The notes: generated from the sequence alone by a model not told the origin. DNA of 64,000 nt from Salipaludibacillus sp. LMS25 (GCF_024362805.1 NZ_CP093299.1:434001-498000), one strand, 5' to 3'. Shown: positions 43,031 to 52,612, numbered from the stretch's first letter. Made by a program: numbers and translations.

Positions 43031-46000
43031 TTACAGCGTCCCAAGACGATATTTACGTATTAACCAATAACCAGATCCGGCTATCAACGCAATAAATAGC
43101 CCAATTAGTGCTGGATCAGACGTTTTTGAATTAGGCTCCTGTTTGTCTGAGGTAGTTTCGTTATCGTTAGCGTCTCGATTGAATGACAGATCATCCTCTG
43201 TTTCATCACTGGCATTGAATGAAAGACGTTCAGTTGACGCTTCGCCATTTCCGAGTCCTCCTTCACCTAAAGATGTAATACTGTCTACATCAAAGGCAAA
43301 TTGAACGACGTACTTACCATCATATAAAATCGGTTCCTCAAAATATACTTCTGTATAAGCATCTAATAACTCATTTAAGTCAGAAACTAGAAATCTAACA
43401 TCACGTGTATTAGCTGCTTCATCAACACCTACAACTTGTGCATCAGTGAAAGTCCCATTTTGGCTTGTTTGGAATACTTTAATCCAATCACTGTGAGTTA
43501 ACGTGACCGTGACATATGTGTCCCCGTCTTCAACTGATAACCTTGCAGGTTTTACCGTGTAATCATCCATGACTGACACATCGCGTGTATTATTTTTAAA
43601 TACCGTGAAATCAATTGTATACTCACCGTCTGAAAGTCCTTCTTCTATATTTACACCTTGATTTGGACTATTAGGAGTGGACGGAGTGACTGGTGTAGGA
43701 ATGATAGGTGTTGGATTAATCGGTGTGACCACATTCCCCTCATTGTCAGTGATACTTGATAAGTTAAAAGCGATTTGTACTTCATAGTAATGATCATAGT
43801 TAATATCCGGAATCACTACATGTGTATAGGCTGATTTGGCTTGTGATAAATCATCCACATCAAACGTGACCGTCCGTTTATCATTGGCTGTATCGATGTT
43901 TATAACTTCTGCGTCTACATAAGACCCATTTTTATCCACTTGGAAAGCTTCAATCCAGTTACTATGGTTTAGCGTCAATTCAATCGTCTGCTCACCATTT
44001 TCTACAATAAGCGAAGCAGGTTTATCTGTATACTGGTCCATAACCGACACCTCATCTGTATTATTTTTTAATACAGTGAAATCTATCGTATATGTGCCAT
44101 CAGCTAATCCATTCGAAGGAGGTGTATTTTCTCCACCTTCTTCATTAGATAATTCAAACACCCCGTACGTACTGAAATGAGAAACGTATGCCGTAATAGT
44201 GGAGTCAGATGAGTTAACTGATAACGGCTCGATCACTTCTTCTTTTTCACCTTCATCATTAACATATACCACATACAAGTCGTTCCAGTTCGTCACTTTA
44301 TTACTATCTGCTGCAAACGTTAGCATGACCCCATCAGCAAATTCTGTCATATACCGGTCGCCACTTCTAACAGAGAACTCATATAATTTACTGACAGCTT
44401 CCTCATTTAAGTTACTATTTACTGCTTCTACAAAGCCGAAGATAATGTTTTCTTCACTGCTAAACTCTGCTAATAAGTCATTTAGAGAGAAAACCGCAGT
44501 GACATGATTTCCGATTGAAAAAGAGACATAACTATTAGGGTTTAGTTCTTCTAAAATATCGGTACTTAATTCAAATGATGACACATCACTGTGGACAATA
44601 TGATAAGTGTTGTTACCTTTATCATAGGTGAAGTTTCGTCTATCATGAATAACAAGTGAAAGCTCACCATTCTCTCCAGAAACAACCTCCGGCGGAATAA
44701 TCTCTGGTACTGTAGGTTCCTCTGGTGCCTCTTCTATAGCTGTCAAACTGTCTTTATCAAAAGAAAGTTGAACCGTATATCGATTGTCATAATTTAACAT
44801 CGGAATAACAACATGCGTATAGGCATCTAGTGACGCTTCTAAATCTGATATAGGAAAACGGACGACCCTTGTGTTAGCTTCTGCATCTTCTAATACAACG
44901 TCAGCGTCGAGATATTCTCCATCTTGTTTAGTTTGAAATAACATGATCCAATCGCTGCGTGTTAACGTCATTTCAACAAACATTCCTGAGGTGGTGACAC
45001 TAACAATAGCAGGTTTTTCTGTGTAACCGTCCATGACAGAAATATCCGTTGTGCCATCCTTTAGAACATTAAAATCTACTGAATACTCACCCACTTCTAA
45101 GTCATCATTTAGATGAGGTTCTTCTTCCTCAACTTCATTGTCTTCCACAACTGTTAAGGAGTCTAGATTAAAATCTAGCCGGAATTTTTGTGTATTGCTA
45201 TAGTTAGCTGCTGGGACATACATGTCTACCTCTGCATTTACCCTTGTGCCAACGTTTACATTGTCAAACTGTACGACACGTGAAAGACTGTCTTTATCTT
45301 CTCTGATGATGGTCCCACTAACTAATTCACCTTCAATGTCAAAGCGTAAATCCGTGATTAATTGACCAGGTCGTTCTATTATCTTTAGTAGCAATGATGA
45401 TTGACCATCTTCAACTATAAGTGTAGCGGGATTACCAAGATAGTTTGCCATCGCTGATGAACGTTCTTCTGTAGCATGAAGAGCTTCAAATTCAATCGTG
45501 TACGTACCATCAGCTAAAGGCGTATCTTCCTCTCCTTCTGGACTTTCTACAGATGGGTCTTCAACTTCTTCATCTTCTTCAGGTGTAGTGACGTCTCCAC
45601 CATTCTCTGGCTCTTCTTCTATTACATCATTATCTTCCGGAACTGTTTCTTCGAGCTCCTCAGAGTCTCCCTCAGGAGGTGTTGATGTTTCAGTTTCTGA
45701 CTCCTCCTCTGGAGATGTTGGCGTTTCACCTTCTGGCTCCTCGCCTGGGGTTTCAACACTCACTTCCGTTAAACTATCGGTATGAAATTGGAATTGGACT
45801 GTGTACCAATTGTCATAATTAATCATAGGTATAACGACATGCGTATAGGCATCTAATTTTTCTGACAAGTCTTCCACTGGAAATCGCACAACTCGAGTAT
45901 CAGCCTCAGGATCTTCAGAGATGACTTCTGCATCAATAAAGTTATCATTTACTGCTGTTTGAAACACTTTGATCCAATCACTATTTGTAAGCGTTACTTC

Positions 46001-46228
46001 AGCTGCTATTCCATCGTCTGTCACAATAATTGTAGCTGGCTTTTCTGTATAACTATCCATAACAGATGCATCGTCTGTTCCATCTTTTAATATAGTAAAA
46101 TCAATACTGTATTCACCGTTCAGCAATGAGGAGCTAGTTGTCGCTGCAGCTACTGAAGGTAACAAAGAGGCAAACAGTATTATCAAAATTGATAGAATAC
46201 TCAAAATTTTTCGCCAAGTTCTAGTCAA
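43031..46228 (-). CDS. Five-NEAT-domain sortase-anchored heme protein
   Basis: 1065 residues from TTG 46228 (9 bases after AGAGGGG; TTG 46237 abuts the site). Signal peptide about 8-30. NEAT domains at about 38-158, 240-363, 380-500, 710-830 and 867-985. Heme-ligand motif Y-x3-Y is present in NEAT1 (YDNWY), NEAT3 (YDNRY), NEAT4 (YDHYY) and NEAT5 (YDGKY), but NEAT2 has YSNTQ. A different, strand-rich domain lies at about 505-700. Linkers are Glu/Pro/Thr-rich. The C-terminus is a sorting signal: NSKTSDP, hydrophobic segment, RKYRLGTL. It captures or relays heme at the cell wall. Preceded by the single-NEAT gene in the same operon. Confidence 0.94.
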   Translation of the reverse strand: MTRTWRKILSILSILIILFASLLPSVAAATTSSSLLNGEYSIDFTILKDGTDDASVMDSYTEKPATIIVTDDGIAAEVTLTNSDWIKVFQTAVNDNFIDAEVISEDPEADTRVVRFPVEDLSEKLDAYTHVVIPMINYDNWYTVQFQFHTDSLTEVSVETPGEEPEGETPTSPEEESETETSTPPEGDSEELEETVPEDNDVIEEEPENGGDVTTPEEDEEVEDPSVESPEGEEDTPLADGTYTIEFEALHATEERSSAMANYLGNPATLIVEDGQSSLLLKIIERPGQLITDLRFDIEGELVSGTIIREDKDSLSRVVQFDNVNVGTRVNAEVDMYVPAANYSNTQKFRLDFNLDSLTVVEDNEVEEEEPHLNDDLEVGEYSVDFNVLKDGTTDISVMDGYTEKPAIVSVTTSGMFVEMTLTRSDWIMLFQTKQDGEYLDADVVLEDAEANTRVVRFPISDLEASLDAYTHVVIPMLNYDNRYTVQLSFDKDSLTAIEEAPEEPTVPEIIPPEVVSGENGELSLVIHDRRNFTYDKGNNTYHIVHSDVSSFELSTDILEELNPNSYVSFSIGNHVTAVFSLNDLLAEFSSEENIIFGFVEAVNSNLNEEAVSKLYEFSVRSGDRYMTEFADGVMLTFAADSNKVTNWNDLYVVYVNDEGEKEEVIEPLSVNSSDSTITAYVSHFSTYGVFELSNEEGGENTPPSNGLADGTYTIDFTVLKNNTDEVSVMDQYTDKPASLIVENGEQTIELTLNHSNWIEAFQVDKNGSYVDAEVINIDTANDKRTVTFDVDDLSQAKSAYTHVVIPDINYDHYYEVQIAFNLSSITDNEGNVVTPINPTPIIPTPVTPSTPNSPNQGVNIEEGLSDGEYTIDFTVFKNNTRDVSVMDDYTVKPARLSVEDGDTYVTVTLTHSDWIKVFQTSQNGTFTDAQVVGVDEAANTRDVRFLVSDLNELLDAYTEVYFEEPILYDGKYVVQFAFDVDSITSLGEGGLGNGEASTERLSFNASDETEDDLSFNRDANDNETTSDKQEPNSKTSDPALIGLFIALIAGSGYWLIRKYRLGTL

Positions 46229-46245
46229 AGCATTCAACCCCTCTT

Positions 46246-46929
46246 TTAATTAGTATGTGAACCCGTTATACGAAAGCGTGTTAAGACTAGTCCTGCTAGT
46301 GCAACCAACATTAATGCTCCCCATATAATGACATGATTGTCACTCGTTTCAGGATTTTCTGTAGCACCACTCGCTGTTTCGTTAGTTGTTTCATCATTAT
46401 TTGATGAACTATCATCCGTTGTCTCTTCAGTTTCATTGCTAGCTGACTCTGCTAAACTTACAGTTTGTATACTATCTAAGTCAAAAGAAAGTCTTATCGT
46501 ATAATCATGGTCATAATTGATATCTTCGACTGTCACATGGATCTTTGATTCAAGTGGTGTAGATAAACTAGAGATCGGAAACTCTACCACTCTTTTATCC
46601 GCTGCTTCATCTGTGCTAATGACTGTTACATCTTGGAAACTGCCATTGCTAGGGACTTTGAATTCAGTCACCCATGAACTATGATTAATTGTCATTTGTG
46701 CCTTCATCTGACCATTAGAGACAATAATTGTAGCTGGCTTCTCCCAGTAGTCATTGGCCATTGAAGCAGAATCGTTATCTGCGTGTAAAACCGTGTATGG
46801 AATGGTATATGTACCGTCAGCAAGCTCTTCATCCGCCAGCGTGTTAATAGGAAATAATGTCCAAGACAGTAAACTTACTATCATAACCAACGCAATAAAA
46901 TAATGACTAACTGTTTTTTTATTTTTCAA
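46246..46929 (-). CDS. IsdC-like single-NEAT sortase substrate
   Basis: 227 residues from TTG 46929, 7 bases after GGATGGAGGAG; longer frames read through the Fur box and are not supported. Signal peptide about 8-33, one NEAT domain about 37-160 with ligand motif YDHDY and the S-x-MAND helix, a Thr/Asn/Glu-rich wall-spanning linker, then ENPETSDNH, hydrophobic segment and RFRITGSHTN: a class-B (NPxTx-type) sorting signal. Probable wall-embedded heme carrier between the five-NEAT protein and IsdE. First gene of its operon. Confidence 0.92.
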   Translation of the reverse strand: MKNKKTVSHYFIALVMIVSLLSWTLFPINTLADEELADGTYTIPYTVLHADNDSASMANDYWEKPATIIVSNGQMKAQMTINHSSWVTEFKVPSNGSFQDVTVISTDEAADKRVVEFPISSLSTPLESKIHVTVEDINYDHDYTIRLSFDLDSIQTVSLAESASNETEETTDDSSSNNDETTNETASGATENPETSDNHVIIWGALMLVALAGLVLTRFRITGSHTN

Positions 46930-46957
46930 AATTAGTCTCCTCCATCCCTGAAATAAA

Positions 46958-46978
46958 TGATAGTGATTATCATTATCA
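46958..46978 (-). promoter_or_regulatory. Fur box just upstream of the single-NEAT gene
   Basis: GATAGTGATTATCATTATC on the + strand (46959-46977) matches the 19-bp Fur consensus at 17 positions. It overlaps the leader of the gene starting at 46929, in the 5' region about 30 bases before the start codon. Confidence 0.85.
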
Positions 46979-47087
46979 ATAACAATTAAAAAAATAAAGC
47001 CTTTATGCTTTTCTTGCCACAACATAAACCTATTAACGTGTCTCACTGTGAATAACTAATCTCTTCTATCTCATCATCAAACTCTTA

Positions 47088-47106
47088 ACTGATTATCATT
47101 CTCAAT
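47088..47106 (-). promoter_or_regulatory. Possible degenerate Fur box
   Basis: CTGATTATCATTCTCAATT at about 47089-47107 keeps one arm (ATTATCATT) of the Fur palindrome; it lies midway between the two good sites. Confidence 0.4.
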
Positions 47107-47197
47107 TAATTTCAAAAAAAAATAAAATTGGTCTATAGACTATATGTAAACCCCTCCATCCTTGTGTTATAAAGAGTCCAATTGTTTCCACGAATTT

Positions 47198-47226
47198 ATA
47201 TTATCTCAAATGATAATCATTGTCAA
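47198..47226 (-). promoter_or_regulatory. Sigma-A promoter with overlapping Fur site, driving the NEAT operon
   Basis: On the - strand TTGACA (47226-47221), 17-base spacer, TAATAT (47203-47198). The first 18 bases, TTGACAATGATAATCATT, are identical to the + strand promoter at 34971. The Fur site is 15 of 19 to consensus. Predicts a leader of about 260 bases before the TTG start. Confidence 0.85.
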
Positions 47227-47389
47227 TTAGAAATATGAGTTTTGTCACACTTTTTTACGATAAACAAGCTATATAACATGAAAATAATTGAAATATAATT
47301 AACTGTTCTTAGTTAAGGATAGAAGCTGATTACACCCTACTTTCGACATAAAACGAACCAACTCAGTTGATGATTAATTGAAGTTCATT

Positions 47390-47640
47390 TCATTTTGAAT
47401 CAATCACTTCTAACAGTCGGAAGTAGTTTTTAGCACGGCTTTGAGTCGTGCCGATCACAACCATTTGATTAGATAAAACAGATGATTCTTCCGATAATTT
47501 AAAATCGTAAACTTCTCGTATCACAGCGTTTTTCCGTAGTCTAGAAAGGAAAAATAGCTATCAGCCGTCATACGATCAAAGCGCTTAAAATCCAAATAAC
47601 TTCGCTCAAACACATATACGCGTTCTTTTAAAGCTAAGTG
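47390..47640 (-). pseudogene. IS4-family transposase fragment
   Basis: Two - strand frames join as an IS4-type transposase segment: RVYVFERSYLDFKRFDRMTA (the family YxDYxxF region) and, after a frameshift, LSRLRKNAVIREVYDF then SNQMVVIGTTQSRAKNYFRL, LEVIDSK-stop. This is the strand-turn region between the catalytic Asp motifs of IS231/IS5377-like elements. Both ends are missing, so it is a dead relic. Confidence 0.85.
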
Positions 47641-47987
47641 ACAAGAGGGTGAAAAAGGTGCTTTAAAAGGTGTTGATTCCCGCCTCTGAGATCGTGAGGA
47701 TCCGCCGCTCTTATCAGGGCTCAGGTTAAGAACCCGATCTGAGAAATAGACGGAAAAAATGCTCTTAAATGGGCATTAGCATTGACAATAGCTTAAATAG
47801 ACGGAGAAATTCCGCCTGTTGACTCGGAAAATATGAAAAAAGGTCGTCTTGCTTTGCATAATCGGAAAATTTCCCCCTATATACCCCAAAATGAGCTCTC
47901 TTCTGCATCTAACAGAAAAATATCCGCTTATTTTACTCTCACTAATGACTCGGACTTATTATCTAAAGGTAAAGATGTGAACAGGTT
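47641..47987. other. Gap with short direct repeats
   Basis: Contains two similar units, GAAATAGACGGAAAAAATGC (about 47733) and TAAATAGACGGAGAAATTCC (about 47791), and a third related CGGAAAATTTCCCCC at about 47864; also inverted TTAAGAACC/GGCTCAGG blocks. No protein gene is supported. The 67-codon frame at 47833 is a product of this sequence. 47230-47389, before the transposase relic, holds nothing recognisable. Confidence 0.4.
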
Positions 47988-48147
47988 TATAAAGCTAAGC
48001 TTCAATAAGTGGGAGTTTTCCTTCATCCCCCACTGATTGTTCGTTTAACTTATCGGACCTTTAGGGGCAGTTTATCCCCCACCTAAACTTTTCGATTTTC
48101 TTAAGTTTTGAGGTGGGCGTTTTACTGCCCTTAAGAGGGGGATAAAA
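47988..48147 (+). repeat. Family-A element, copy A8 (full length)
   Basis: ATAAAGCTAAGC to GGGGGATAAAA. Hairpin 1 has one change (TCAATAAGTGGGAG); hairpin 2 complete except one C lost in the 3' arm. 48148-48363 shows no gene. Confidence 0.92.
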
Positions 48148-48363
48148 GGTGCGTAAACGAGGTTTTTATTAATGGAAACTTGCCCTATTAGGATGTCACG
48201 TGTCTATTTTGTCACTAATTAATGTTATCTAGTTATAATGTTCATTAAAAAAGTTATGTTACGCAAAGAAAAAGTCCATTAATCGGGTATTCTCTTTGTT
48301 GGCTTTAAACAACTTGAATTATTAAACTGAAAATAATGACATTTTTATGCAATGCTAATGCAC

Positions 48364-48420
48364 CTAAATAGATTCTTTATTTTGAGGCGGGAGTTTTTCG
48401 GACGGTTATCTATGATAAAA
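48364..48420 (+). repeat. Family-B element, 3' fragment B8
   Basis: Only the end of the element remains: GATTCTTTATTTTGAGGCGG, GAGTTTTTCGGACGG, TTATCTATGATAAA. Lies 37 bases beyond the stop of the response regulator gene, GATAAA end facing it. Confidence 0.82.
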
Positions 48421-48457
48421 AAACGGTGAATCACTATCCACCGCCAATCGTTTAACC

Positions 48458-49222
48458 TCATTTTTGATAGCTTTTATGCCTTGTTGGAACATCTTTCAAC
48501 ATATAGCCTACATTTCTGACCGTCTTAATGTATAGTGGGTTTCTTCGATTAGGTTCGATTTGTCTCCTTATACGGCTAACGAAGACATCTATAATTCGTT
48601 CATCGTACGTTTGATCGTTAACCGACAATGCCGTAATTAAGTGCTGTCTTGTAAAAGCTTTTCCTTTATTTTTCATGAGGAAAAATATGAGCTCAAACTC
48701 TTTTCTTGTTAGTTCAACAGGTGTTTCTCCTTTATAGAGTGTGAGATCAATGGGATCAAGGACTAACTCCCCGCTCCTGTATCTTTCTTGTTCTAATGCA
48801 GCGGCAAACTCATCATTTGTCTCATTTAAGCAGCAAAGCTGGCCTCGTCGCAACACTGCCTTTACTCTTACAACAAGCTCTTTAAAGCGGAGCGGTTTTA
48901 CCATATAATCATCGGCCCCTAACTCCATGCCGAGTACAGCCTCTATTTCATCAGATTGAGCCGAAATTAGCACGATCGGAAGCCAATTATTAAAAGTTTG
49001 TCTCAATTCTCGGCACACATCAAGTCCACTTAGTTCGGGTAAATCCATGTCTAAAATTACAGCATCTGGATTAAGACTGTTAATGATTTTTAACGCGTCT
49101 TTTCCATTTCCTACTAGCCATGTGTCATAACCGTATGATTGAAAAACCTGTTGTATTTTAACACGAGTTGCTCGATCCTTTTCTGCTATTAAAATACGAG
49201 ATACTACCTTAGCCTCACTCAT
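48458..49222 (-). CDS. OmpR/PhoB family response regulator, orphan
   Basis: 254 residues: receiver domain about 9-125 with phosphoacceptor D58 (AVILDMD), VLISAQ and DYMVKP switch lysine; winged-helix DNA-binding domain about 148-245 with LTRKEFELIFFLMKNKGKAFTR and a VRNVGYML end. No histidine kinase gene adjoins. It lies 25 bases downstream of phoU on the same strand, so it may report phosphate status, but it could also be read by an unlinked kinase. The first acidic-pocket residue is E14 with D16 rather than the usual DD pair. Confidence 0.88.
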   Translation of the reverse strand: MSEAKVVSRILIAEKDRATRVKIQQVFQSYGYDTWLVGNGKDALKIINSLNPDAVILDMDLPELSGLDVCRELRQTFNNWLPIVLISAQSDEIEAVLGMELGADDYMVKPLRFKELVVRVKAVLRRGQLCCLNETNDEFAAALEQERYRSGELVLDPIDLTLYKGETPVELTRKEFELIFFLMKNKGKAFTRQHLITALSVNDQTYDERIIDVFVSRIRRQIEPNRRNPLYIKTVRNVGYMLKDVPTRHKSYQK

Positions 49223-49247
49223 AGAATCAACAACTTTCTCACTGGTC

Positions 49248-49907
49248 TTAGTTTAGATCAAACCGTTGTCCATTAACTTCATAAACAATCCATTCAGCGA
49301 TATTCGTCGAGTAATCAGCTATTCGTTCAATATATCTTGATATAAATGCCATCTGGGTAATGTACTCTGGAGAATCATGACCAGCAATGGCCATTTTAAA
49401 AATAGATTGAACAAAGTCTCCATACGCCGTATCTATTTCATCATCTAGTGATGCAATGAGTTGAGCCTTAATAACATCTGAGGAACGATAGGCAGCAAGT
49501 ACTTTTCTTAACATATCTTGTGCTTTTTCAGCCATAGTCATTAAGTCTTCCATATAGTGGCTCACTTTCTCTCGGTTATCAATCCGCTTTGCTGCTTTCG
49601 CCATATCAACGGTTAGATCTCCCATTCGTTCTAAGTCACTAGATACTTTGAGTGTAACAATAATTTTACGTAAATCAGATGCTACAGGTTGTTGTTTGGC
49701 AATAAGAAGTGTCGCTTTTTCATTTATCTCCAATTCCAAATTATTAATGTATTGATCATTAGAAATAATGTCATTAAGTTTGGCTATATCGTCATGTACG
49801 ACAGCATCAAGGGCCGACTCAAACGCTTTTTCCACCATTGTACCTAAAAACATGATATCTTCTTTTAACTCCGCTAAATTCGTTTCGAATGTTCCTCGTG
49901 TAGGCAT
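49248..49907 (-). CDS. phoU: Phosphate transport system regulator PhoU
   Basis: 219 residues, all-helical, two PhoU repeats with the E/DxxxD metal-binding helices visible in SDLERMGDLTVDMAKAAKRI (about residues 90-109) and SRYIERIADYSTNIAEWI. Cytoplasmic, couples Pst transport to phosphate signalling. Sits directly after pstB (15-base gap), as in most pst operons. Confidence 0.95.
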   Translation of the reverse strand: MPTRGTFETNLAELKEDIMFLGTMVEKAFESALDAVVHDDIAKLNDIISNDQYINNLELEINEKATLLIAKQQPVASDLRKIIVTLKVSSDLERMGDLTVDMAKAAKRIDNREKVSHYMEDLMTMAEKAQDMLRKVLAAYRSSDVIKAQLIASLDDEIDTAYGDFVQSIFKMAIAGHDSPEYITQMAFISRYIERIADYSTNIAEWIVYEVNGQRFDLN

Positions 49908-49921
49908 TGACTGACTCCTCC

Positions 49922-50749
49922 TTAACCAAACCGTCCTGTAATGTAATCTTCAGTCCGTTTGTCATTTGGTGTTGAAAAAATGAGATCTGTTTCGTCATAT
50001 TCAATCACTTCACCATTCAGAAAAAATGCCGTTCTATCAGAAATTCGTGCCGCTTGCTGCATGTTATGTGTGACGATGACAATAGAGTAGTTCATCTTTA
50101 AATCTTGTACAAGTTCTTCTACTTTTAGTGTAGACTTAGGGTCAAGTGCTGACGTCGGTTCATCCATTAAAATCACATCTGGTTCAATCGCAAGACATCT
50201 GGCAATGCACAAACGTTGTTGTTGTCCCCCAGAAAGTCCATAGGCGTTCTCATTTAAACGATCCTTAACTTCCTCCCAAATGGCCGCCCCTTTTAAACTT
50301 TGCTCGACAATCTGTTTAAGTAATTTCTTGTCTCGAATCCCGTGAATACGTGGTCCGTATGCTACATTGTCAAAGATAGATTTTGGAAAAGGGTTCGGCT
50401 TTTGAAAAACCATCCCTACTCTAGTTCTCAGTTTCTCTACTCGATATGATTGTTGAAAGATATTTTCACCTCTATAGAGAATCTCTCCTGACACTTTTAC
50501 ACTCGAAACAAGCTCCACCATCCTGTTTAATGTTTTAATATACGTGGATTTTCCACAGCCTGATGGGCCAATTATAGCTGTAATATCATTCTCCCTAATC
50601 GGAAGAGTTATATTTTTTAATGCATGTGTCTGACCATACCACAAATTAAGTCCTCTCGTATTAAAAACGAGTTCTTTATCCATAGGAAGGCCTACTTTTA
50701 ACTGTTCATCTGTCTCTGTATGCTCGTCTAATACTTGGTTTAATACCAT
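49922..50749 (-). CDS. pstB: Phosphate ABC transporter ATPase
   Basis: 275 residues. Walker [13 protein letters not shown], signature [13 protein letters not shown], Walker [14 protein letters not shown], typical PstB [13 protein letters not shown] region ([16 protein letters not shown]). N-terminal extension of about 25 residues before [14 protein letters not shown]; an internal start at M23 is possible. Confidence 0.96.
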   Translation of the reverse strand: MVLNQVLDEHTETDEQLKVGLPMDKELVFNTRGLNLWYGQTHALKNITLPIRENDITAIIGPSGCGKSTYIKTLNRMVELVSSVKVSGEILYRGENIFQQSYRVEKLRTRVGMVFQKPNPFPKSIFDNVAYGPRIHGIRDKKLLKQIVEQSLKGAAIWEEVKDRLNENAYGLSGGQQQRLCIARCLAIEPDVILMDEPTSALDPKSTLKVEELVQDLKMNYSIVIVTHNMQQAARISDRTAFFLNGEVIEYDETDLIFSTPNDKRTEDYITGRFG

Positions 50750-50767
50750 ACTAATTTCTCCTCCTTT

Positions 50768-51652
50768 TTAATATCTTCTTTGAAACTTATTTCTTATAAT
50801 GATTGCCGTTGAATTCAATAAAATAAGCACAATTAGCAAAACAACGATCGTAGCTGCAGCGAGATTCGCATATTCATCCACCATGACTGAATCTAATGTC
50901 CAATAATAGATTTGCATCGGTAAAGCAGTAAAGTTATCACTTATACTTGATGGAATTGGAATGAGTAATGCAGGAATTCCGATCACCACAAGAGGAGCTG
51001 TTTCACCAATTGCCCGTGAGAGAGCTAAGATGACCCCCGTTAAAATACCTGGTAGAGAGGCGGGAAGTACGACATTTTTTACGGTCTGCCATTTAGTCGC
51101 TCCCATGCCGTAAGAGGCTTCCCGCAAAAATCCCGGAACTGACCTGATCGCTTCTTGAGCTGATACTACAACGATTGGAAGCACAAGGAGAGCCATTGTC
51201 AAGCCTCCTGCGATAATGCTGGTACCGAAACCAAATAGCCGAACGAAAATGGTTAAGCCTAAGATTCCGAATACAATTGAAGGAACACCGGCTAAGTTGC
51301 TAATGTTCGTTTGAATAAATGAATGTAACTTCCCTCGTTTAGCATACTCTTCTAAATAAATGGCTGTTCCTACTCCTAATATCATCGTCACAGGTCCAAC
51401 GATAAGCATCAGCCACAATGTCCCTACAATAGCTCCTTTAATTCCTGCTCGCTCTGGTGCGGTTGATAGTTTATTCGTTAAAAAGTCTACATTTATCCAT
51501 CCCATACTATCTATAGCTACTCGATAAACAAGAATGGCTAATATCACTAGCCCAAACAACGTCGCTGATAGGAAGATATATTTCACAATCTTATTCATGA
51601 GTAAACGTTTGGACATTTTTTTTTCGACTGCTGATAAATCGATGTATGCCAT
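50768..51652 (-). CDS. pstA: Phosphate ABC transporter permease PstA
   Basis: 294 residues, six membrane segments, coupling motif EAIRSVPGFLREASYGMGATKWQ and GIPAL-type loop RAIGETAPLVVIGIPALLIP. Three bases after pstC's stop codon region and 18 before pstB. Membrane-embedded phosphate channel half. Confidence 0.95.
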   Translation of the reverse strand: MAYIDLSAVEKKMSKRLLMNKIVKYIFLSATLFGLVILAILVYRVAIDSMGWINVDFLTNKLSTAPERAGIKGAIVGTLWLMLIVGPVTMILGVGTAIYLEEYAKRGKLHSFIQTNISNLAGVPSIVFGILGLTIFVRLFGFGTSIIAGGLTMALLVLPIVVVSAQEAIRSVPGFLREASYGMGATKWQTVKNVVLPASLPGILTGVILALSRAIGETAPLVVIGIPALLIPIPSSISDNFTALPMQIYYWTLDSVMVDEYANLAAATIVVLLIVLILLNSTAIIIRNKFQRRY

Positions 51653-51655
51653 GAA

Positions 51656-52612
51656 TTAATAGACCTCCCTAAACCTGCTGCTAATATATCTTGCTAGCAT
51701 GTTCATAAGTAATGTGAATACAAATAGCGTCATTGCCACTGCATAAAGACTGTAATATATCGTGGTCCCAGTGGCTGCATCACCACTGGTGATTTCTACA
51801 ATATAAGCTGTCATCGTTTGCATTGACTGCGTCACATCGAATGTGAAATTTTTGGAGCTACCACTAGCGATTGTCACGATCATCGTTTCTCCAATAGCTC
51901 TGGAAATCCCTAACACGAATGACGCAATAATGCCAGAAATTGCAGCAGGAATAACAACACGGAAAGTGACTTCGAGCTGAGTAGCCCCAAGTGCTTTAGC
52001 CCCTTCTCTCATAGCATTAGGCACTGAATTCATCGCGTCTTCTGAGAGAGAAGCCACCATTGGAATAATCATGATTCCCATAACAATACCAGGACTGAGT
52101 GCATTTGTAGCAGATAAACCAGGAATAAATTCCCTCAATACTGGCGTCACAAATGTAAATGCAAAAAAACCATATACAATTGTTGGTATTCCTGCTAAAA
52201 CTTCAATAAGAGGTTTTAACACTTTTCTCGTCGTCCCCGATGCATATTCACTCAAATACACAGCAGTCGTCAAGCCGACTGGAATCGCTACTAACATGGC
52301 AATGAGTGTTGTCATAAAAGTTCCCATCACTAATGGTAAAATACTGAATTGAGGATCTACAGGACTTAAAGGTTTTAACACTGTCCCAGAAAAAAATTCG
52401 ATGAAGGACACTTCTCTAAAAAATAACACTGTTTCAAAAATGAGTGTGAATACAATTCCCACCGTTGTTAGAACAGAAATGAACGCTGCTAAAAATAACA
52501 AAGAGGGAATAACTTTTTCAATGATTGACGTTGTTTTTGTCCGTTGTTTTTTATATTGGATGATGTCTTTTACACTCTCATGCTGAGCCATGTTAATGCC
52601 CCTTTCACTCAC
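51656..52612 (-). CDS. pstC: Phosphate ABC transporter permease PstC
   Basis: 318 residues from the listed start; an ATG seven codons in (MAQHES) may be the real one because AAGGGG precedes it. Six membrane segments, EDAMNSVPNAMREGAKALGATQLE coupling motif and SRAIGETMIVTIASG. Pairs with PstA. Separated from pstS by a terminator hairpin (52684-52716). Confidence 0.95.
   Translation of the reverse strand: MSERGINMAQHESVKDIIQYKKQRTKTTSIIEKVIPSLLFLAAFISVLTTVGIVFTLIFETVLFFREVSFIEFFSGTVLKPLSPVDPQFSILPLVMGTFMTTLIAMLVAIPVGLTTAVYLSEYASGTTRKVLKPLIEVLAGIPTIVYGFFAFTFVTPVLREFIPGLSATNALSPGIVMGIMIIPMVASLSEDAMNSVPNAMREGAKALGATQLEVTFRVVIPAAISGIIASFVLGISRAIGETMIVTIASGSSKNFTFDVTQSMQTMTAYIVEITSGDAATGTTIYYSLYAVAMTLFVFTLLMNMLARYISSRFREVY

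Noticed and set aside
47047..47230. A gene start at GTG 47046 for the single-NEAT protein
   Set aside because: The extra residues are encoded by the Fur box and leader; TTG 46929 has the GGATGGAGGAG site.
47833..48036. 67-codon open frame on the + strand
   Set aside because: Runs into repeat A8 and short direct repeats; no ribosome binding site.
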